A stretch of DNA of 64,000 bases from Streptomyces sp. NBC_01267 (GTDB taxonomy: Bacteria > Actinomycetota > Actinomycetes > Streptomycetales > Streptomycetaceae), in NCBI RefSeq assembly GCF_036241575.1, contig NZ_CP108455.1, forward strand, positions 3,778,001 through 3,842,000, read 5' to 3'. Positions 41,941-52,937 of the stretch are shown here, piece after piece (within the stretch, counting starts at the first letter, position 1; every line of letters starts with the position of its first letter). The translations under genes and the position numbers were made by a program. The notes beneath the pieces were generated by a model. The model did not search any database. It was not told the origin of the DNA and was given only the letters and a program-made list of their open reading frames with translations.

Positions 41941-43032
41941 ATGACGACGACGTTGCACACCCTGCGCCGCGCGGTGCGACGGCCGCATCCCCGCCCGGTC
42001 GATCTCAGCCACCCCGCCCGTTCCCCGCTCGGCAGCGCCGTCGTCAACTGCGTGGTCTACCGGGACGGCGTACGGCAGCCCGGTGACGGCCCCGCCGGTG
42101 AAGCGGTGCGCCAGGTCCGCGAGGCGGGCAGCGGCTTCGTCTGGATCGGGCTGCACGAACCGCTCCCGTCGGAGCTGGCCGAACTCGGCCATCTCCTCGG
42201 GCTGCATCCGCTCACCGTGGAAGACGCGCTGCGCCCGCACCCACGGCCGAAGCTCGACGTGTACGGCTCCACGCTCACCGCCGTGTTCAAGACCGTCTGC
42301 TACGTCGAGCACCAGGAGCTGACCACCACCAGCGAGATCGTCGACACCGGTGAGCTGGTCGTCTTCACCGGCACCGACTTCGTCCTCACCGTCAGGCGCG
42401 GCGGCTGCGGTTCGCTCGGCCCGCTGCGCGAGCACCTGGAGGCGTCCCCCGAGCAGCTGGCCAAGGGCCCGGCGGCCGTCCTGCACGCGATGGCCGACCA
42501 TGTCGTCGAGGAGTACGCCCACGTCGCCGACGCCGTGCGGGACGACATCGACGCCGTCGAGTCCACGGTCTTCTCGCAGCAGGCGGCGCGCGGCGACGCG
42601 GGCCGGATCTACCAGCTCAAGCGGGAGCTCCTGGAGTTCCGGCGGGCCGTCGCACCGCTGGACCGGCCGCTCCAGCAGCTGATCGCCCGCCCCGAGGGGC
42701 TGATCAGCCAGGACATCCGGACGTACTTCCGCGATGTGGCGGGCCGGCTCGCCAGGATCACCGAGCAGATCACCGCCTACGACGGGCTGCTCGACTCGAT
42801 ATTCCAGGCACACCTGGCGCAGGTGGGCGTCGCCCAGAACGAGGACATGCGGAAGATCTCTGCGTGGGCCTCGATAGCCGCCGTACCGACCATGGTGTGC
42901 GGGTTCTACGGCATGAACTTCGAGGACATGCCGGGACTGCACTGGCGGTACGGCTATCCGCTGGCCCTCGTCGGGATGGTGGCCGTCTGCCTGCTCATGC
43001 GGCGCGGCTTCCGGCGCAACGGCTGGCTGTAG
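41941..43032 (+). CDS. corA: CorA-family magnesium/cobalt transporter
   Basis: The 363-residue protein has a long cytoplasmic funnel domain, then two C-terminal helices with the pore signature YGMNF (about 324-328) and a basic end (RRGFRRNGWL). It should carry Mg2+ as a pentamer in the membrane. A GGAG ribosome site is at AAGGAGCAGCCCC before the ATG. The loop after the GMN motif reads EDMPGLHW, close to the usual MPEL. Confidence 0.92.
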   Translation: MTTTLHTLRRAVRRPHPRPVDLSHPARSPLGSAVVNCVVYRDGVRQPGDGPAGEAVRQVREAGSGFVWIGLHEPLPSELAELGHLLGLHPLTVEDALRPHPRPKLDVYGSTLTAVFKTVCYVEHQELTTTSEIVDTGELVVFTGTDFVLTVRRGGCGSLGPLREHLEASPEQLAKGPAAVLHAMADHVVEEYAHVADAVRDDIDAVESTVFSQQAARGDAGRIYQLKRELLEFRRAVAPLDRPLQQLIARPEGLISQDIRTYFRDVAGRLARITEQITAYDGLLDSIFQAHLAQVGVAQNEDMRKISAWASIAAVPTMVCGFYGMNFEDMPGLHWRYGYPLALVGMVAVCLLMRRGFRRNGWL

Positions 43033-43038
43033 GCCCGG

Positions 43039-43102
43039 TCCGGTGCCGGGCCCGAAGCGCCGTACCCCGATCCGGTGCCGGGCCCGAAGCGCCGTACCCC
43101 GA
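43039..43102. repeat. 32-bp perfect direct repeat
   Basis: The 32 bp starting TCCGGTGCCGGGCCCG at 43039-43070 are repeated exactly at 43071-43102, in the convergent spacer between corA and the GNAT gene. Confidence 0.92.
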
Positions 43103-43110
43103 TCCGGCGG

Positions 43111-43671
43111 CTACCCGGCGCTGCCCGCGTGGTGGATCTCGTGGCTCCACGCCTGGTACAGCGGGTTCCCCGGCCCCGGCGGACGCAGTTCGCCGAACCG
43201 GGTCCAGCCCCAGTTCCGCAGCACCCCGCGGACCGGATCGTTCGCCGATTCCACCAGGGCCGTCATCAGCGCGGACCGCGAGCGGACCAGTAGCTGGTCG
43301 ACGAGCCGGGTGGCGACCCGCTGCCGCCGGTACGGCGGCAGCACCATCAGCTCGGCGAGGACGAAGACCTGCCCGGAGGCGGTCAGTTCCTCCACGTCCA
43401 CCGGGAGCCCGCCCAGGAATCCGTTCCAGATGGCGCCCTCGCGCTCCAGGACGTAGCCGTACGCACACCCCGCGAGGGACGGCCCGTCGGCCACCATCAT
43501 GTCGAAGCCGGGGCGCTGCATGTCCTCGGCGAACCGCTCCAGGAACTGCTGCCGGTCGTGGAACTCCTCGCCGGGCGCCTGCCGGTACGCCTCGACGTAG
43601 GTGTCGGCGACGGCCTCCCGCTGCTGCTCGGCCTGCCACCTGGTCAGGCGTCGCATGTAGACCTGCGTCAT
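43111..43671 (-). CDS. GNAT-family N-acetyltransferase
   Basis: The 186-residue protein has the acetyl-CoA loop of GNAT enzymes in LAELMVLPPYRRQRVATRLVDQLL (Q/RxxGxG/A region) preceded by a beta-strand pair (MMVADGPSLAGCAYGYV). The acetyl acceptor is unknown. It is convergent with corA and divergent from the next membrane protein. Confidence 0.87.
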   Translation of the reverse strand: MTQVYMRRLTRWQAEQQREAVADTYVEAYRQAPGEEFHDRQQFLERFAEDMQRPGFDMMVADGPSLAGCAYGYVLEREGAIWNGFLGGLPVDVEELTASGQVFVLAELMVLPPYRRQRVATRLVDQLLVRSRSALMTALVESANDPVRGVLRNWGWTRFGELRPPGPGNPLYQAWSHEIHHAGSAG

Positions 43672-43862
43672 GTGATCCTCCCCACTCCTGCGGTCATGGT
43701 CTCAGCGCGCGGCGACCAAGGAAACGGATCGTGCAGGATCCGGCCTCGCCGGACGGGCCGACGGCCAGCTCCGACAGGGCGCCGTCGGGCCCGGCCGGAC
43801 GGAAATGGCCGAATGGCGCCGCCCGGAGTGCGGGCGCCCGGCCCTTGGCTTCCCCTGGAGAG

Positions 43863-45146
43863 GTGACGGACGACGCCCGGGTCTCACTCGACGGGCCGCG
43901 GACCGGGGCGACGCCGACGGGACGGGCTCCGCTGCGGCCCCGGCGACGCCTGCGCTCGTTCTTCGCCGTCCTGCTGATCGTGCTCGCTGCGGTCCTCGCC
44001 CCGGTGTCCACCGCCGCCGTCTGGGCCCGCGACGTGGTGGGCGACCGGGACCACTACGTGGCGACGATGCGGCCCCTGGCCGCCGACCCCGCCGTCCGGG
44101 CGGCCGTCACCGACCGGGTCGCCGATGCCGTCATGGAGTACGTCAGCGTCAAGGCGCTGCTCGGTACGGTCGACCCGGACGACCGGTCGGCGCTGGATCC
44201 GGCCATCGGCGCGCTGGACGGGCCGGTCGCCGCCGGGCTCAGGAACCTGGTGCACAGCGCGGTGGGGAGCTTCGTGTCCGGACCCGCCTTCGCGACGATC
44301 TGGACCCAGCTCAACCGGGAGGCGCACGTCGCCGCCGAGAAGGCCCTGACCAGTGACCGGGGCACCGCGGTGACCGTGGATCTGGCGCCGGTCGCCGAAG
44401 CGGCCAAGCGGCAGCTGCTCGACGACGGGCTGTCCGTCGCGTCGAAGATCCCCACGGTGCACGCCCGGCTCACGCTCGTGGACTCCGAGGCCGTCGGCCG
44501 GGCCCGCACCGGCTTCCGGCTGCTGCGGACCGTCGGGCCCTGGCTGCCGGTGGCGACCGTGCTGTCCGCCGCGGGCGGGGTGCTCCTCGCGGTCCGCAGA
44601 CGGCGCGCCCTGATCACCCTCGCCCTGCTGATCGCGGGCGGCGCCCTGCTGCTCGGCCTGGGTCTCGTGGTCTTCCGCAGCCAGTACCTGGACCGCCTCA
44701 CCTCCGGCATCCCGCACCCGGCCGCCGCGGCGGTCTTCAACGCGCTGACGGCCTTCCTGCGCATCGCGGTACGGATGATCGCCGTCACCGGCGCCGTGGT
44801 CGCCCTCACCGCCTGGCTGGGCGGCACCGGCCGGGTCGCCACCCGGGTGCGGTCCGGCTGGCGGGGCGGCATCGGCGCCCTGCGCGAGGCGATGGGGCTG
44901 CGTACCGGGCGGGCCGGGCTCCGGGTGCTGCGCGCCAGGAGCTGGCTGAACGGGACCGTGGTGGCCATCGCGCTCGCGGCCTACCTGGTGTGGGACCGCC
45001 CCACCCTCACGGTGGTGGCCGGTATCGCCCTGCTCACGCTGATCGCGCTGGCGGCCGTGGAACTGCTCGCCGACGACGGGGTCCCGGATGCGGGTACCGG
45101 CGCTACTTCGGAGCGTGCTCGCCCCGATAGAAGAGCAGCCAGATGA
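43863..45146 (+). CDS. Multi-TM membrane protein of unknown function
   Basis: The 427-residue protein has a basic head, one helix (FFAVLLIVLAAVLAPVSTAAVW), an extracytoplasmic domain of about 150 residues (DHYVATMRPLAADPAVRAAV is typical of an actinobacterial family of integral membrane proteins), then about five helices in the C-terminal half. GTG 43863 starts the conserved part. Function unknown. It is convergent with the next small membrane gene. Confidence 0.78.
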   Translation: MTDDARVSLDGPRTGATPTGRAPLRPRRRLRSFFAVLLIVLAAVLAPVSTAAVWARDVVGDRDHYVATMRPLAADPAVRAAVTDRVADAVMEYVSVKALLGTVDPDDRSALDPAIGALDGPVAAGLRNLVHSAVGSFVSGPAFATIWTQLNREAHVAAEKALTSDRGTAVTVDLAPVAEAAKRQLLDDGLSVASKIPTVHARLTLVDSEAVGRARTGFRLLRTVGPWLPVATVLSAAGGVLLAVRRRRALITLALLIAGGALLLGLGLVVFRSQYLDRLTSGIPHPAAAAVFNALTAFLRIAVRMIAVTGAVVALTAWLGGTGRVATRVRSGWRGGIGALREAMGLRTGRAGLRVLRARSWLNGTVVAIALAAYLVWDRPTLTVVAGIALLTLIALAAVELLADDGVPDAGTGATSERARPDRRAAR

Positions 45147-45158
45147 AACCGCCGGCCG

Positions 45159-45575
45159 TCAGTCCTCGTGCGTGTAGAAGACGTAGAACGTCGCGAGCAG
45201 CGCCCCCGCGCCGAACCCCGCGCCGATGAACGACGACAGCAGCACGCTGTGCCCGGTCATCGAGTAGAGGAAGCCCATCGCGCCGCCGACGAGCAGCCCG
45301 TACCCCGCCGCGCGGAGCTCCCGGGGGAGCGCGTGCTGGATGCGGCCGAAGCCGAAGCACAGCGCGGCGAGGACGACGCCCGAGACCACGCTGAGTACCA
45401 GCTGGGCGGTGCTGAGCCCGTGTCCGGAGCTCAGGATGAACGCCGAGTAGAGGCCGTAGACGACGCCGAGGACGACCGGCACCGCCACGGCCGCCGTCGA
45501 GAGGTGCCCGTGCCGGTGGGCCGGGACGCGCTTGTGAGCCGGCCTGCGCGCCGGGAACGCCGCTGGTGTGGCCAT
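45159..45575 (-). CDS. Small four-TM membrane protein
   Basis: The 138-residue protein has a basic His-rich head and four hydrophobic helices (AAVAVPVVLGVVYGLYSAF; LVLSVVSGVVLAALCFGFG; GYGLLVGGAMGFLYSM; FIGAGFGAGALLATFYVF). AAGGAAA is 7 nt before ATG 45575. The longer frame upstream lacks coding features. Function unknown. Confidence 0.72.
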   Translation of the reverse strand: MATPAAFPARRPAHKRVPAHRHGHLSTAAVAVPVVLGVVYGLYSAFILSSGHGLSTAQLVLSVVSGVVLAALCFGFGRIQHALPRELRAAGYGLLVGGAMGFLYSMTGHSVLLSSFIGAGFGAGALLATFYVFYTHED

Positions 45576-45840
45576 GGCAGTTTCCTTCCACTCGCCCTCA
45601 CTCCAGCGCACACCCGCGGGCGCCTCCCGGCAACTCGTAACCCGAACGGAGTAACGCACCGGGGTGCGGGCCGGACCCGGGGAGGAAGAGGAAAGGGCCG
45701 CACAGGAACGGGGGATACGGCCGGTCGCGACCGGAGGCGGGGCCCGCCCCTCGCCGGTAGCGGAGTCGACAGACCGTACAAATGTGAACGTATCTCCGCA
45801 TGATGAGGGCAGCGTTTCCCCCGAAGGAGGAGTGCCCACC

Positions 45841-46275
45841 ATGAGTCACCAGACCGCAGAACCGCACCACAGCACCACCCCGCACAGCGGGTGGGCCGCC
45901 GGCGGCACCATGTTCGCCGGTGTCCTGATGCTGGTGGAGGGGGTGACCGACATCCTCCAGGGCATCGTCGCCATCGCCAAGGACAGCGTCTACACGCACG
46001 TCAACAACTACACGTACGCCTTCAGCCTCACTTCCTGGGGCTGGATCCACCTGATCCTCGGCATCCTGGTCGCGCTGACCGGTCTCGGCATCCTCGCCGG
46101 GGTGACCGCCGCACGGGCCGCGGGCATCGTGCTGGCCTCGCTGAACGTCATCCTGCAGTTCATGTTCCTGCCGTACCAGCCGCTCTGGGCGCTGACCGGC
46201 ATCGCGATCGGCCTCTTCGTGATCTGGTCGCTGGCCTTCGGCGACCGGACGGGCCGGGCGCACCACACGTACTGA
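45841..46275 (+). CDS. DUF7144-type four-TM membrane protein
   Basis: The 144-residue protein has a short polar head and four helices with the conserved look of the actinobacterial family (GWAAGGTMFAGVLMLVEGV; YAFSLTSWGWIHLILGIL; ARAAGIVLASLNVILQF; LWALTGIAIGLFVIWSLAF). A perfect ribosome site, AAGGAGGA, precedes ATG 45841. The function is not known. Confidence 0.85.
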   Translation: MSHQTAEPHHSTTPHSGWAAGGTMFAGVLMLVEGVTDILQGIVAIAKDSVYTHVNNYTYAFSLTSWGWIHLILGILVALTGLGILAGVTAARAAGIVLASLNVILQFMFLPYQPLWALTGIAIGLFVIWSLAFGDRTGRAHHTY

Positions 46276-46341
46276 CGAACCGTTCGTTCCGACGAACCGT
46301 TCGTTCCGACGAGCCGTTCGTTCCGACGAGCCGTTCGTTCC
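46274..46341. repeat. 17-bp tandem repeat starting at the stop codon
   Basis: Four units of GACGAACCGTTCGTTCC type (46274, 46291, 46308, 46325) begin inside the TGA of the preceding gene. Each contains the palindrome GAACCGTTC or a close form. Confidence 0.88.
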
Positions 46342-46464
46342 GGCCGGGCAGGTCTGCGGGCAGGCCTGCCCGGCCGGACAGGTCTGCGGGCAGGGGGTGT
46401 CCGGCCGGGCGCCGTACCGGGGGACGTACGTTGTCGACCATGGCTGACCTGGGCGTGTGCCGGT

Positions 46465-48423
46465 ATGAGTGAGAACCGACAGCAGTCCCTGCTGTCCCCT
46501 CCCGAGTGGCTGATCCGGGGGCTGCGCCCGCAGTCCGCACCGATCCCCCGGGCGGCCGTCGCCCGCGCGAGCCTCGCGCTCGCCACGCCGATGGCCGTCG
46601 GTTTCGCGGCCGGCGAGCCCGTGTACGGGGCGCTGGTGGCCATGGGCGCCCTGTCGGGCGTCATCGGCGACACCGCCGACGCGTACCGGATGCGGGTCTT
46701 CAACATCGCCGTCCCGCAGTGCTTCGGGGCGATCGGCGTCATGCTCGGCACGCTGGTGTACGGCGACGGCTGGACCGCCGTCGCCGTGCTCACCCTGATC
46801 GCGCTGATCTCCGGGATGATCTCCACGATCGGTGCCGTGGCCTCCGTGTCCGGGCTGCTGCTCCTGCTCAACGCCGTGGTCGGCGCGGGACTCCCGATGC
46901 CGGGCCCCTGGTGGAAGTCCCCGCTGCTGCTCACCATCGGCGGGCTGTTCGTCCTGGCGCTGGCGCTGGTCGGCTGGCCCTGGCGGGCACGGGCACCCGA
47001 GCGGGCCGCGGTCGCCGCGACCTACCGCACGGCCGCCGAACTGCTGGCCGCCGCGGGCACCCCCGCGTACGACGTCCGGCGCCAGGCCGTCACCGGCTCG
47101 CTGAACGCCTCCTACGACCTGATCCTCGCCCGCCGCGCCCACTACCACGGCCGCAGCACCTCGATGGTGCGGCTGCTCGCCCAGCTCAACGTGCTCGTCC
47201 CGCTGATCGAAGCGGCAGCCGCGGCCCATCTGCACGGCCGGTCCTCGCGCCGCCCGGAAATCGCCGCCGCCGTACGGGACCTGGCGGATGTCGTCGCCTC
47301 GGGCCGGTCCGGCGCCGTACCCGATCTCGTACTCCCCGAACCGCAGGGCCCCGCCGACCGCGCCATGAACGCGGCGCTGCGCCACGCCTCGGCCGTCGTC
47401 GACCACCCCGAGCCCGAACACAGCGCCGAGGACCCGCTGGGCCGTCCCGCCGCGCTCGGCGTACGGGCCCGCCGAGCCGCGCTCACCGTTCTGCTCTCGC
47501 CCGCCTCCTGGCGCTACGGCCTGCGGCTCGCGCTCTGCATCGGCCTCGCCCAGTCACTGGTCTCGGTGGTGTCGGTCCCGCGCTCGTACTGGGTCGCGCT
47601 GACCGTCACCTTCGTGCTCAAGCCCGACTTCGGCTCGGTCTTCTCCCGCGCGGTCCTGCGGGCGCTCGGCACCGCGGCCGGGCTGGTCACCGCCGCCCTG
47701 GTCCTCGGCGTCGTGCCGCGCGGCTGGTGGGACGTGCCGGTGATGGTGGTGCTCGCGGCCCTGATCCCGGCGTTCTCCGCGAAGGGGTACGCCTTCCAGA
47801 CCGCGGCCATCACCCCGGTGATCCTGCTGATCTCCGACCAGCTGAACCACCTGGGCTTCCACCTGGTCCTGCCCCGGCTGCTCGACAGCCTCATCGGCTG
47901 CGGGATCGCGCTGGTGGCGGGCTATCTGCTCTGGCCGGAGAGCTGGCATACCCGGATCGGCGACCGGCTCGCGGAGGCGGTCGAGGAGAGCGCGCGCTAT
48001 GTCGAGTGCGCGTTCGGCGGCGCCGCGGGCGACAACCCGGCCGACCACGCCGCGCGGGCCCGGATGCGGCGCCGTCTCTACCGGGACCTGTCGGTCGTAC
48101 GGACGGAGTTCCAGCGGGCCCTGACCGAACCGCCACCGACCGGGCGGCGGGCCGCCGCCTGGTGGCCGCTGGTCGTCGCGGCCGAGCGGATCGTCGACGC
48201 GACGACGGCGGCGCGGGTACGGGTCACCCACGGGGCGACGCCTCCGGCACCCGACGAAGTCGGGGCGGTGACACGGGAGTTGCGGGAACTGGCCCAGGGG
48301 CTGCGCTCCAGCGCCACCCTGGAGCGCGTCGCGGCCCGGATCAAGGGCGACGACAACGGCGTACTGGCGCCGCTGCGCCAGGAGGTCACCGCGGCACGGG
48401 AGATCGCCTCACCCCAGCGGTGA
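46465..48423 (+). CDS. FUSC-family membrane protein
   Basis: The 652-residue protein has two blocks of five or six helices (about 25-180 and 335-485) each followed by a helical cytoplasmic part, the arrangement of FUSC (aromatic acid efflux AaeB/YccS-like) proteins. WRYGLRLALCIGLAQSLVSV and YWVALTVTFVLKPDFGSVFSR are the signature of the second block. It probably exports small organic acids or drugs. It ends in 16-bp repeats and a strong hairpin. Confidence 0.87.
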   Translation: MSENRQQSLLSPPEWLIRGLRPQSAPIPRAAVARASLALATPMAVGFAAGEPVYGALVAMGALSGVIGDTADAYRMRVFNIAVPQCFGAIGVMLGTLVYGDGWTAVAVLTLIALISGMISTIGAVASVSGLLLLLNAVVGAGLPMPGPWWKSPLLLTIGGLFVLALALVGWPWRARAPERAAVAATYRTAAELLAAAGTPAYDVRRQAVTGSLNASYDLILARRAHYHGRSTSMVRLLAQLNVLVPLIEAAAAAHLHGRSSRRPEIAAAVRDLADVVASGRSGAVPDLVLPEPQGPADRAMNAALRHASAVVDHPEPEHSAEDPLGRPAALGVRARRAALTVLLSPASWRYGLRLALCIGLAQSLVSVVSVPRSYWVALTVTFVLKPDFGSVFSRAVLRALGTAAGLVTAALVLGVVPRGWWDVPVMVVLAALIPAFSAKGYAFQTAAITPVILLISDQLNHLGFHLVLPRLLDSLIGCGIALVAGYLLWPESWHTRIGDRLAEAVEESARYVECAFGGAAGDNPADHAARARMRRRLYRDLSVVRTEFQRALTEPPPTGRRAAAWWPLVVAAERIVDATTAARVRVTHGATPPAPDEVGAVTRELRELAQGLRSSATLERVAARIKGDDNGVLAPLRQEVTAAREIASPQR

Positions 48424-48500
48424 CGAACAACAGCGGTGACGAACGACAGCGGTGACGAACGACAGCGGTGACGAACAGGGGCGGTGACGAACAGGGCGTC
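48421..48500. repeat. 16-bp tandem repeat starting at the FUSC stop
   Basis: Five units of TGACGAACGACAGCGG type begin at the stop codon itself (48421, 48437, 48453, 48469, 48485). Confidence 0.87.
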
Positions 48501-48561
48501 CTGGCGGGGCAGGGCAGAGCAGGGACGAACGGAGCGGCCGGACGGGCCCGGACATGCGGGT

Positions 48562-48588
48562 GCCGGGCCGGGCAGTGCCCGGCCCGGC
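48562..48588 (+). terminator. Terminator hairpin after the FUSC gene
   Basis: GCCGGGCCGGGCA pairs perfectly with TGCCCGGCCCGGC around the centre, a very stable 12-bp-plus stem. Confidence 0.65.
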
Positions 48589-48623
48589 CCATCACCGCCC
48601 CGTACCACCCCGACGAAGGTCAC

Positions 48624-48658
48624 CCGCGCCCGGCGTCCTCAGGTGACGCCGGGCGCGG
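48624..48658 (-). terminator. Terminator hairpin after snapalysin
   Basis: CCGCGCCCGGCGTC (48624-48637) pairs with GACGCCGGGCGCGG (48645-48658), 30 bp downstream of the snapalysin stop; with the previous hairpin it isolates two convergent genes. Confidence 0.7.
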
Positions 48659-48688
48659 GGGTGGGGGCCCGACGCCGGGGAGGCGGCG

Positions 48689-49354
48689 TCAGGAAACCTT
48701 GGAAGCCTTGGCCAGCGCCTTGGCGAAGCCGTTCGCCCACAGGGCGTTGACCTGGGCACGCTCCTGCGCGTCCGGCTGCCGGTTGGTGCAGGACGGGCCG
48801 GGGCCGCCGCCGGACATCAGCTCGCTGCACGGGCCGTCGTACGTGTCGGGCAGGCCGAGCACGTGTCCCGTCTCGTGCGCGGTGACCCGGACGGAGTCGT
48901 ACTGCTGGTTCTGGGCGTAGTCCAGGAAGACGTACCCGCTGCCGTGCCCGTCCGTCGAGGCGTACGAACCGGACGGGTCACTGCCCTCGCGGTAGCTGAA
49001 GTCCGCGTTGGAGCCCGCCTGGAGCTTGACGTTGGAGACGGCCGCGTTCCAGATCTGCGTGCTCGCGGCTATCTGGCTCTGGAAGGTCGGCGCACCCGAG
49101 GCGTCGTAGACGACGGTGACGGTCTTCAGATTCGGGTGGGCGGCCTGCTTCTTCGCGACCGACTTCATGACGGCCTCGAAGAAGGCCTTGTTGCCCGCTT
49201 CCTGCTGGGCGCCGACGTAGTGGGCAGCGGTGGTGGCAGCCTGCTGTGCGGAGGACGCCGTGGGGGTGGCGGCCTGCACGGGAGCTGCGGTGCCGAGGGC
49301 GGCGGCGATACCGAGGCCCAGGATGGCGGAGAGCGCCGTATTACGGTGCTTCAT
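48689..49354 (-). CDS. snpA: Snapalysin (M7 extracellular zinc metalloprotease)
   Basis: The 221-residue precursor has a signal peptide ([20 protein letters not shown], cleavage near AQA), a propeptide, and the M7 active site [17 protein letters not shown] (HExxHxxGxxD: two His, Asp as zinc ligands, Glu catalytic). A conserved cysteine pair, GPCSELM and PSCTNR, follows. It degrades proteins outside the cell. AGGAGC precedes the ATG. A LysR gene is divergent, the usual arrangement for this protease and its activator. Confidence 0.92.
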   Translation of the reverse strand: MKHRNTALSAILGLGIAAALGTAAPVQAATPTASSAQQAATTAAHYVGAQQEAGNKAFFEAVMKSVAKKQAAHPNLKTVTVVYDASGAPTFQSQIAASTQIWNAAVSNVKLQAGSNADFSYREGSDPSGSYASTDGHGSGYVFLDYAQNQQYDSVRVTAHETGHVLGLPDTYDGPCSELMSGGGPGPSCTNRQPDAQERAQVNALWANGFAKALAKASKVS

Positions 49355-49445
49355 GTGGGGGGCTCCTACTCGTCCGGTGTGGGGGTGAACGGGTGGTACC
49401 GCAGAGTGTGCTGCGCGAGCGGGCCCCGGGGATGATGGCAACTGG

Positions 49446-49464
49446 CGATAACTTGGGCCTATCG
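49446..49464. promoter_or_regulatory. LysR-type box between snapalysin and its regulator
   Basis: CGATA (49446-49450), nine bases, then TATCG (49460-49464) form a dyad in the divergent promoter region, 55 bp before the LysR start. It is a likely binding site for that regulator. Confidence 0.55.
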
Positions 49465-49518
49465 GTGGGGATTTGATGGTCTGGTGCGGCCCGTGACGCG
49501 CGCTTACGCTCTGGGTTC

Positions 49519-50430
49519 ATGGACCTTGAGGTGCGGCATCTTCGCGCACTGTGCGCCATCGCCGACAGCGGCAGCCTGCACAAGGCGGCCCGCGAGCTGG
49601 GCATGAGCCAGCCCTCGCTCACGACCCAGCTCCGCCGGATCGAGAACTCGCTCGGCGGCCAGCTCTTCTCCCGCGAGCGCACCGGCTGCCGTCCCACCCC
49701 GCTCGGGCGCACCGTCCTCAGCCGGGCCCGGCCGCTGATCGAGGAGATGCGGTCCCTGGTGACCGACGCGAAGTCCGCCGCCGCGCGGGCGGCCGGACCC
49801 CGGCTGCGGATCGGCGCGACGGCGAACCGCGCCATCCCCGGCTGGCTGCGCCGCCTGCGGACCCGGCTGCCCGGCACCGAGACCTCCCTCCACATGGACG
49901 TGTCGGCCAACGCCCTGCTGCGGCTGGTGGCCTCCGGGCAGCTGGACGTGGCGTTCGTGCACGAGGTCGAGGGGTGTCCGCTGCGGGTCCCGGACGGCCT
50001 GGAGATCCGCGTACTCGTCGAACGCGAACCGCAGTTCGTGACCCTGGCGGCGGACCACCCGGCGGCGGCGGACCCGGTGGTGAAGCTCGCGGACCTCGCG
50101 GCCGACCAGTGGATGGTCGATCCGACGGTGGACGGGGAGTGGGACGGGATGCGCCGGATGCTGCGCGCGGCCGGCCTCAACCCCCGGGTGCTGCACGGGG
50201 ATTACCTCACGGCGTTCTCCCTGGTCGCGTCCGGCGAGGTCGTCACGGTCTGTCAGCCGACGACCAGCCCCAGACCGGACACGGTGATAAGACCGCTGCA
50301 CGGCGATCCGCTGGGGGTACGCCTGCTGCTCGCGGCGCGGACCGGGGCAGCCGGGACGGACCTGGCGGAACTGGACGTGGTGTACGGGGAGCTGGCGGGG
50401 GCGTACGGGGAACTGGTCCAGGTCGGCTGA
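49519..50430 (+). CDS. snpR: LysR-family activator of snapalysin
   Basis: The 303-residue protein has the LysR head (MDLEVRHLRALCAIADSGSLHKAARELGMSQ ... LTTQLRRIENSLGG) and an effector domain with DVAFVHEVEGCPL. Known Streptomyces protease activators of this family (SnpR, MprR) lie divergent from the snapalysin gene just as here, which is the main reason for the name. A dyad box lies between the two genes. Confidence 0.88.
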   Translation: MDLEVRHLRALCAIADSGSLHKAARELGMSQPSLTTQLRRIENSLGGQLFSRERTGCRPTPLGRTVLSRARPLIEEMRSLVTDAKSAAARAAGPRLRIGATANRAIPGWLRRLRTRLPGTETSLHMDVSANALLRLVASGQLDVAFVHEVEGCPLRVPDGLEIRVLVEREPQFVTLAADHPAAADPVVKLADLAADQWMVDPTVDGEWDGMRRMLRAAGLNPRVLHGDYLTAFSLVASGEVVTVCQPTTSPRPDTVIRPLHGDPLGVRLLLAARTGAAGTDLAELDVVYGELAGAYGELVQVG

Positions 50431-50559
50431 CCCGGCCCCGGTGCCGGTGCCGCCCGCGGGCAGCCCGCCGTCACGGAGCGTGAGGGCCGTTCCCGTGGGA
50501 GCCACAGGAGAGTCCGGGTGGAAATTCACCCCCGCGCGCACCGCGTACGATCCGCTGCC

Positions 50560-50850
50560 ATGGGCTCCGAACTTGTCGTGGATCTGCGCACTCTGCCGCT
50601 CGCCACGCTCGACGACTTCTGGGACGCGGTGACGGCGCCGTGCGGCCTGCCCGACTGGTTCGGCCGGAACCTGGATGCCTGGTGGGACACGGTGGAGACC
50701 CGCGGCGTCTCGGAAGTCGTGGACGCACACGGGCTGCTGGTCGTACGGGCCAGGGAAGCCGGTCTCTTCGCACCGGGTCATCCGGACGGCGTACGGCTGT
50801 CCTCCCTGTTCGCCGACGCGACGCGCGCACGGCTCGACCTGGAGCCCTGA
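50560..50850 (+). CDS. Barstar-family (ribonuclease inhibitor) protein
   Basis: The 96-residue protein has the barstar fold signature: [21 protein letters not shown], then [17 protein letters not shown], in which the Trp-Phe-Gly-Asn-Leu-Asp-Ala segment forms the nuclease-binding face. Barstar proteins bind and block barnase-like RNases in the cytoplasm. No nuclease gene is adjacent. ATG 50560 is preferred; an upstream in-frame GTG (50518) would add 14 residues. Confidence 0.82.
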   Translation: MGSELVVDLRTLPLATLDDFWDAVTAPCGLPDWFGRNLDAWWDTVETRGVSEVVDAHGLLVVRAREAGLFAPGHPDGVRLSSLFADATRARLDLEP

Positions 50851-50984
50851 CCGGGGAACGGGCCCTACCCTCCCCAAGATCGCCGAAAGCGGTCGCTAAC
50901 CTTACGTGTCCGCCCTGGCCAGGGATCAGCTCCCGCCGGCGCGGACTTTGTCTCGCACTCGACTCATTGCGAAAGGTCTCGCCC

Positions 50985-52757
<1,773 letters not shown>

Positions 52758-52790
52758 CAGGCGCAGCAGCCGGACCACGACCGGCGCACG

Positions 52791-52834
52791 ACGGGCAGGG
52801 GCCGCGAGGAACACTCCTCGCGGCCCCTGCCCGT
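52791..52834 (+). terminator. Terminator hairpin after the VWA gene
   Basis: ACGGGCAGGGGCCGCGAGGA (52791-52810) pairs perfectly with 52815-52834 around the loop ACAC, a 20-bp stem. Confidence 0.85.
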
Positions 52835-52850
52835 TCCCAGCCCCACCCTC

Positions 52851-52891
52851 GTCCCCGGTCCCCGGTCCCCGGTCCCCGGTCCCCGGTCCCC
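52851..52891. repeat. GGTCCCC heptamer repeat
   Basis: Six units of GGTCCCC (the first incomplete) lie between the VWA terminator and metG. Confidence 0.8.
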
Positions 52892-52937
52892 GAAAGCCAG
52901 GTGAGGGCAGTGCCCGCGGGCACGTAGGATTTCGACC

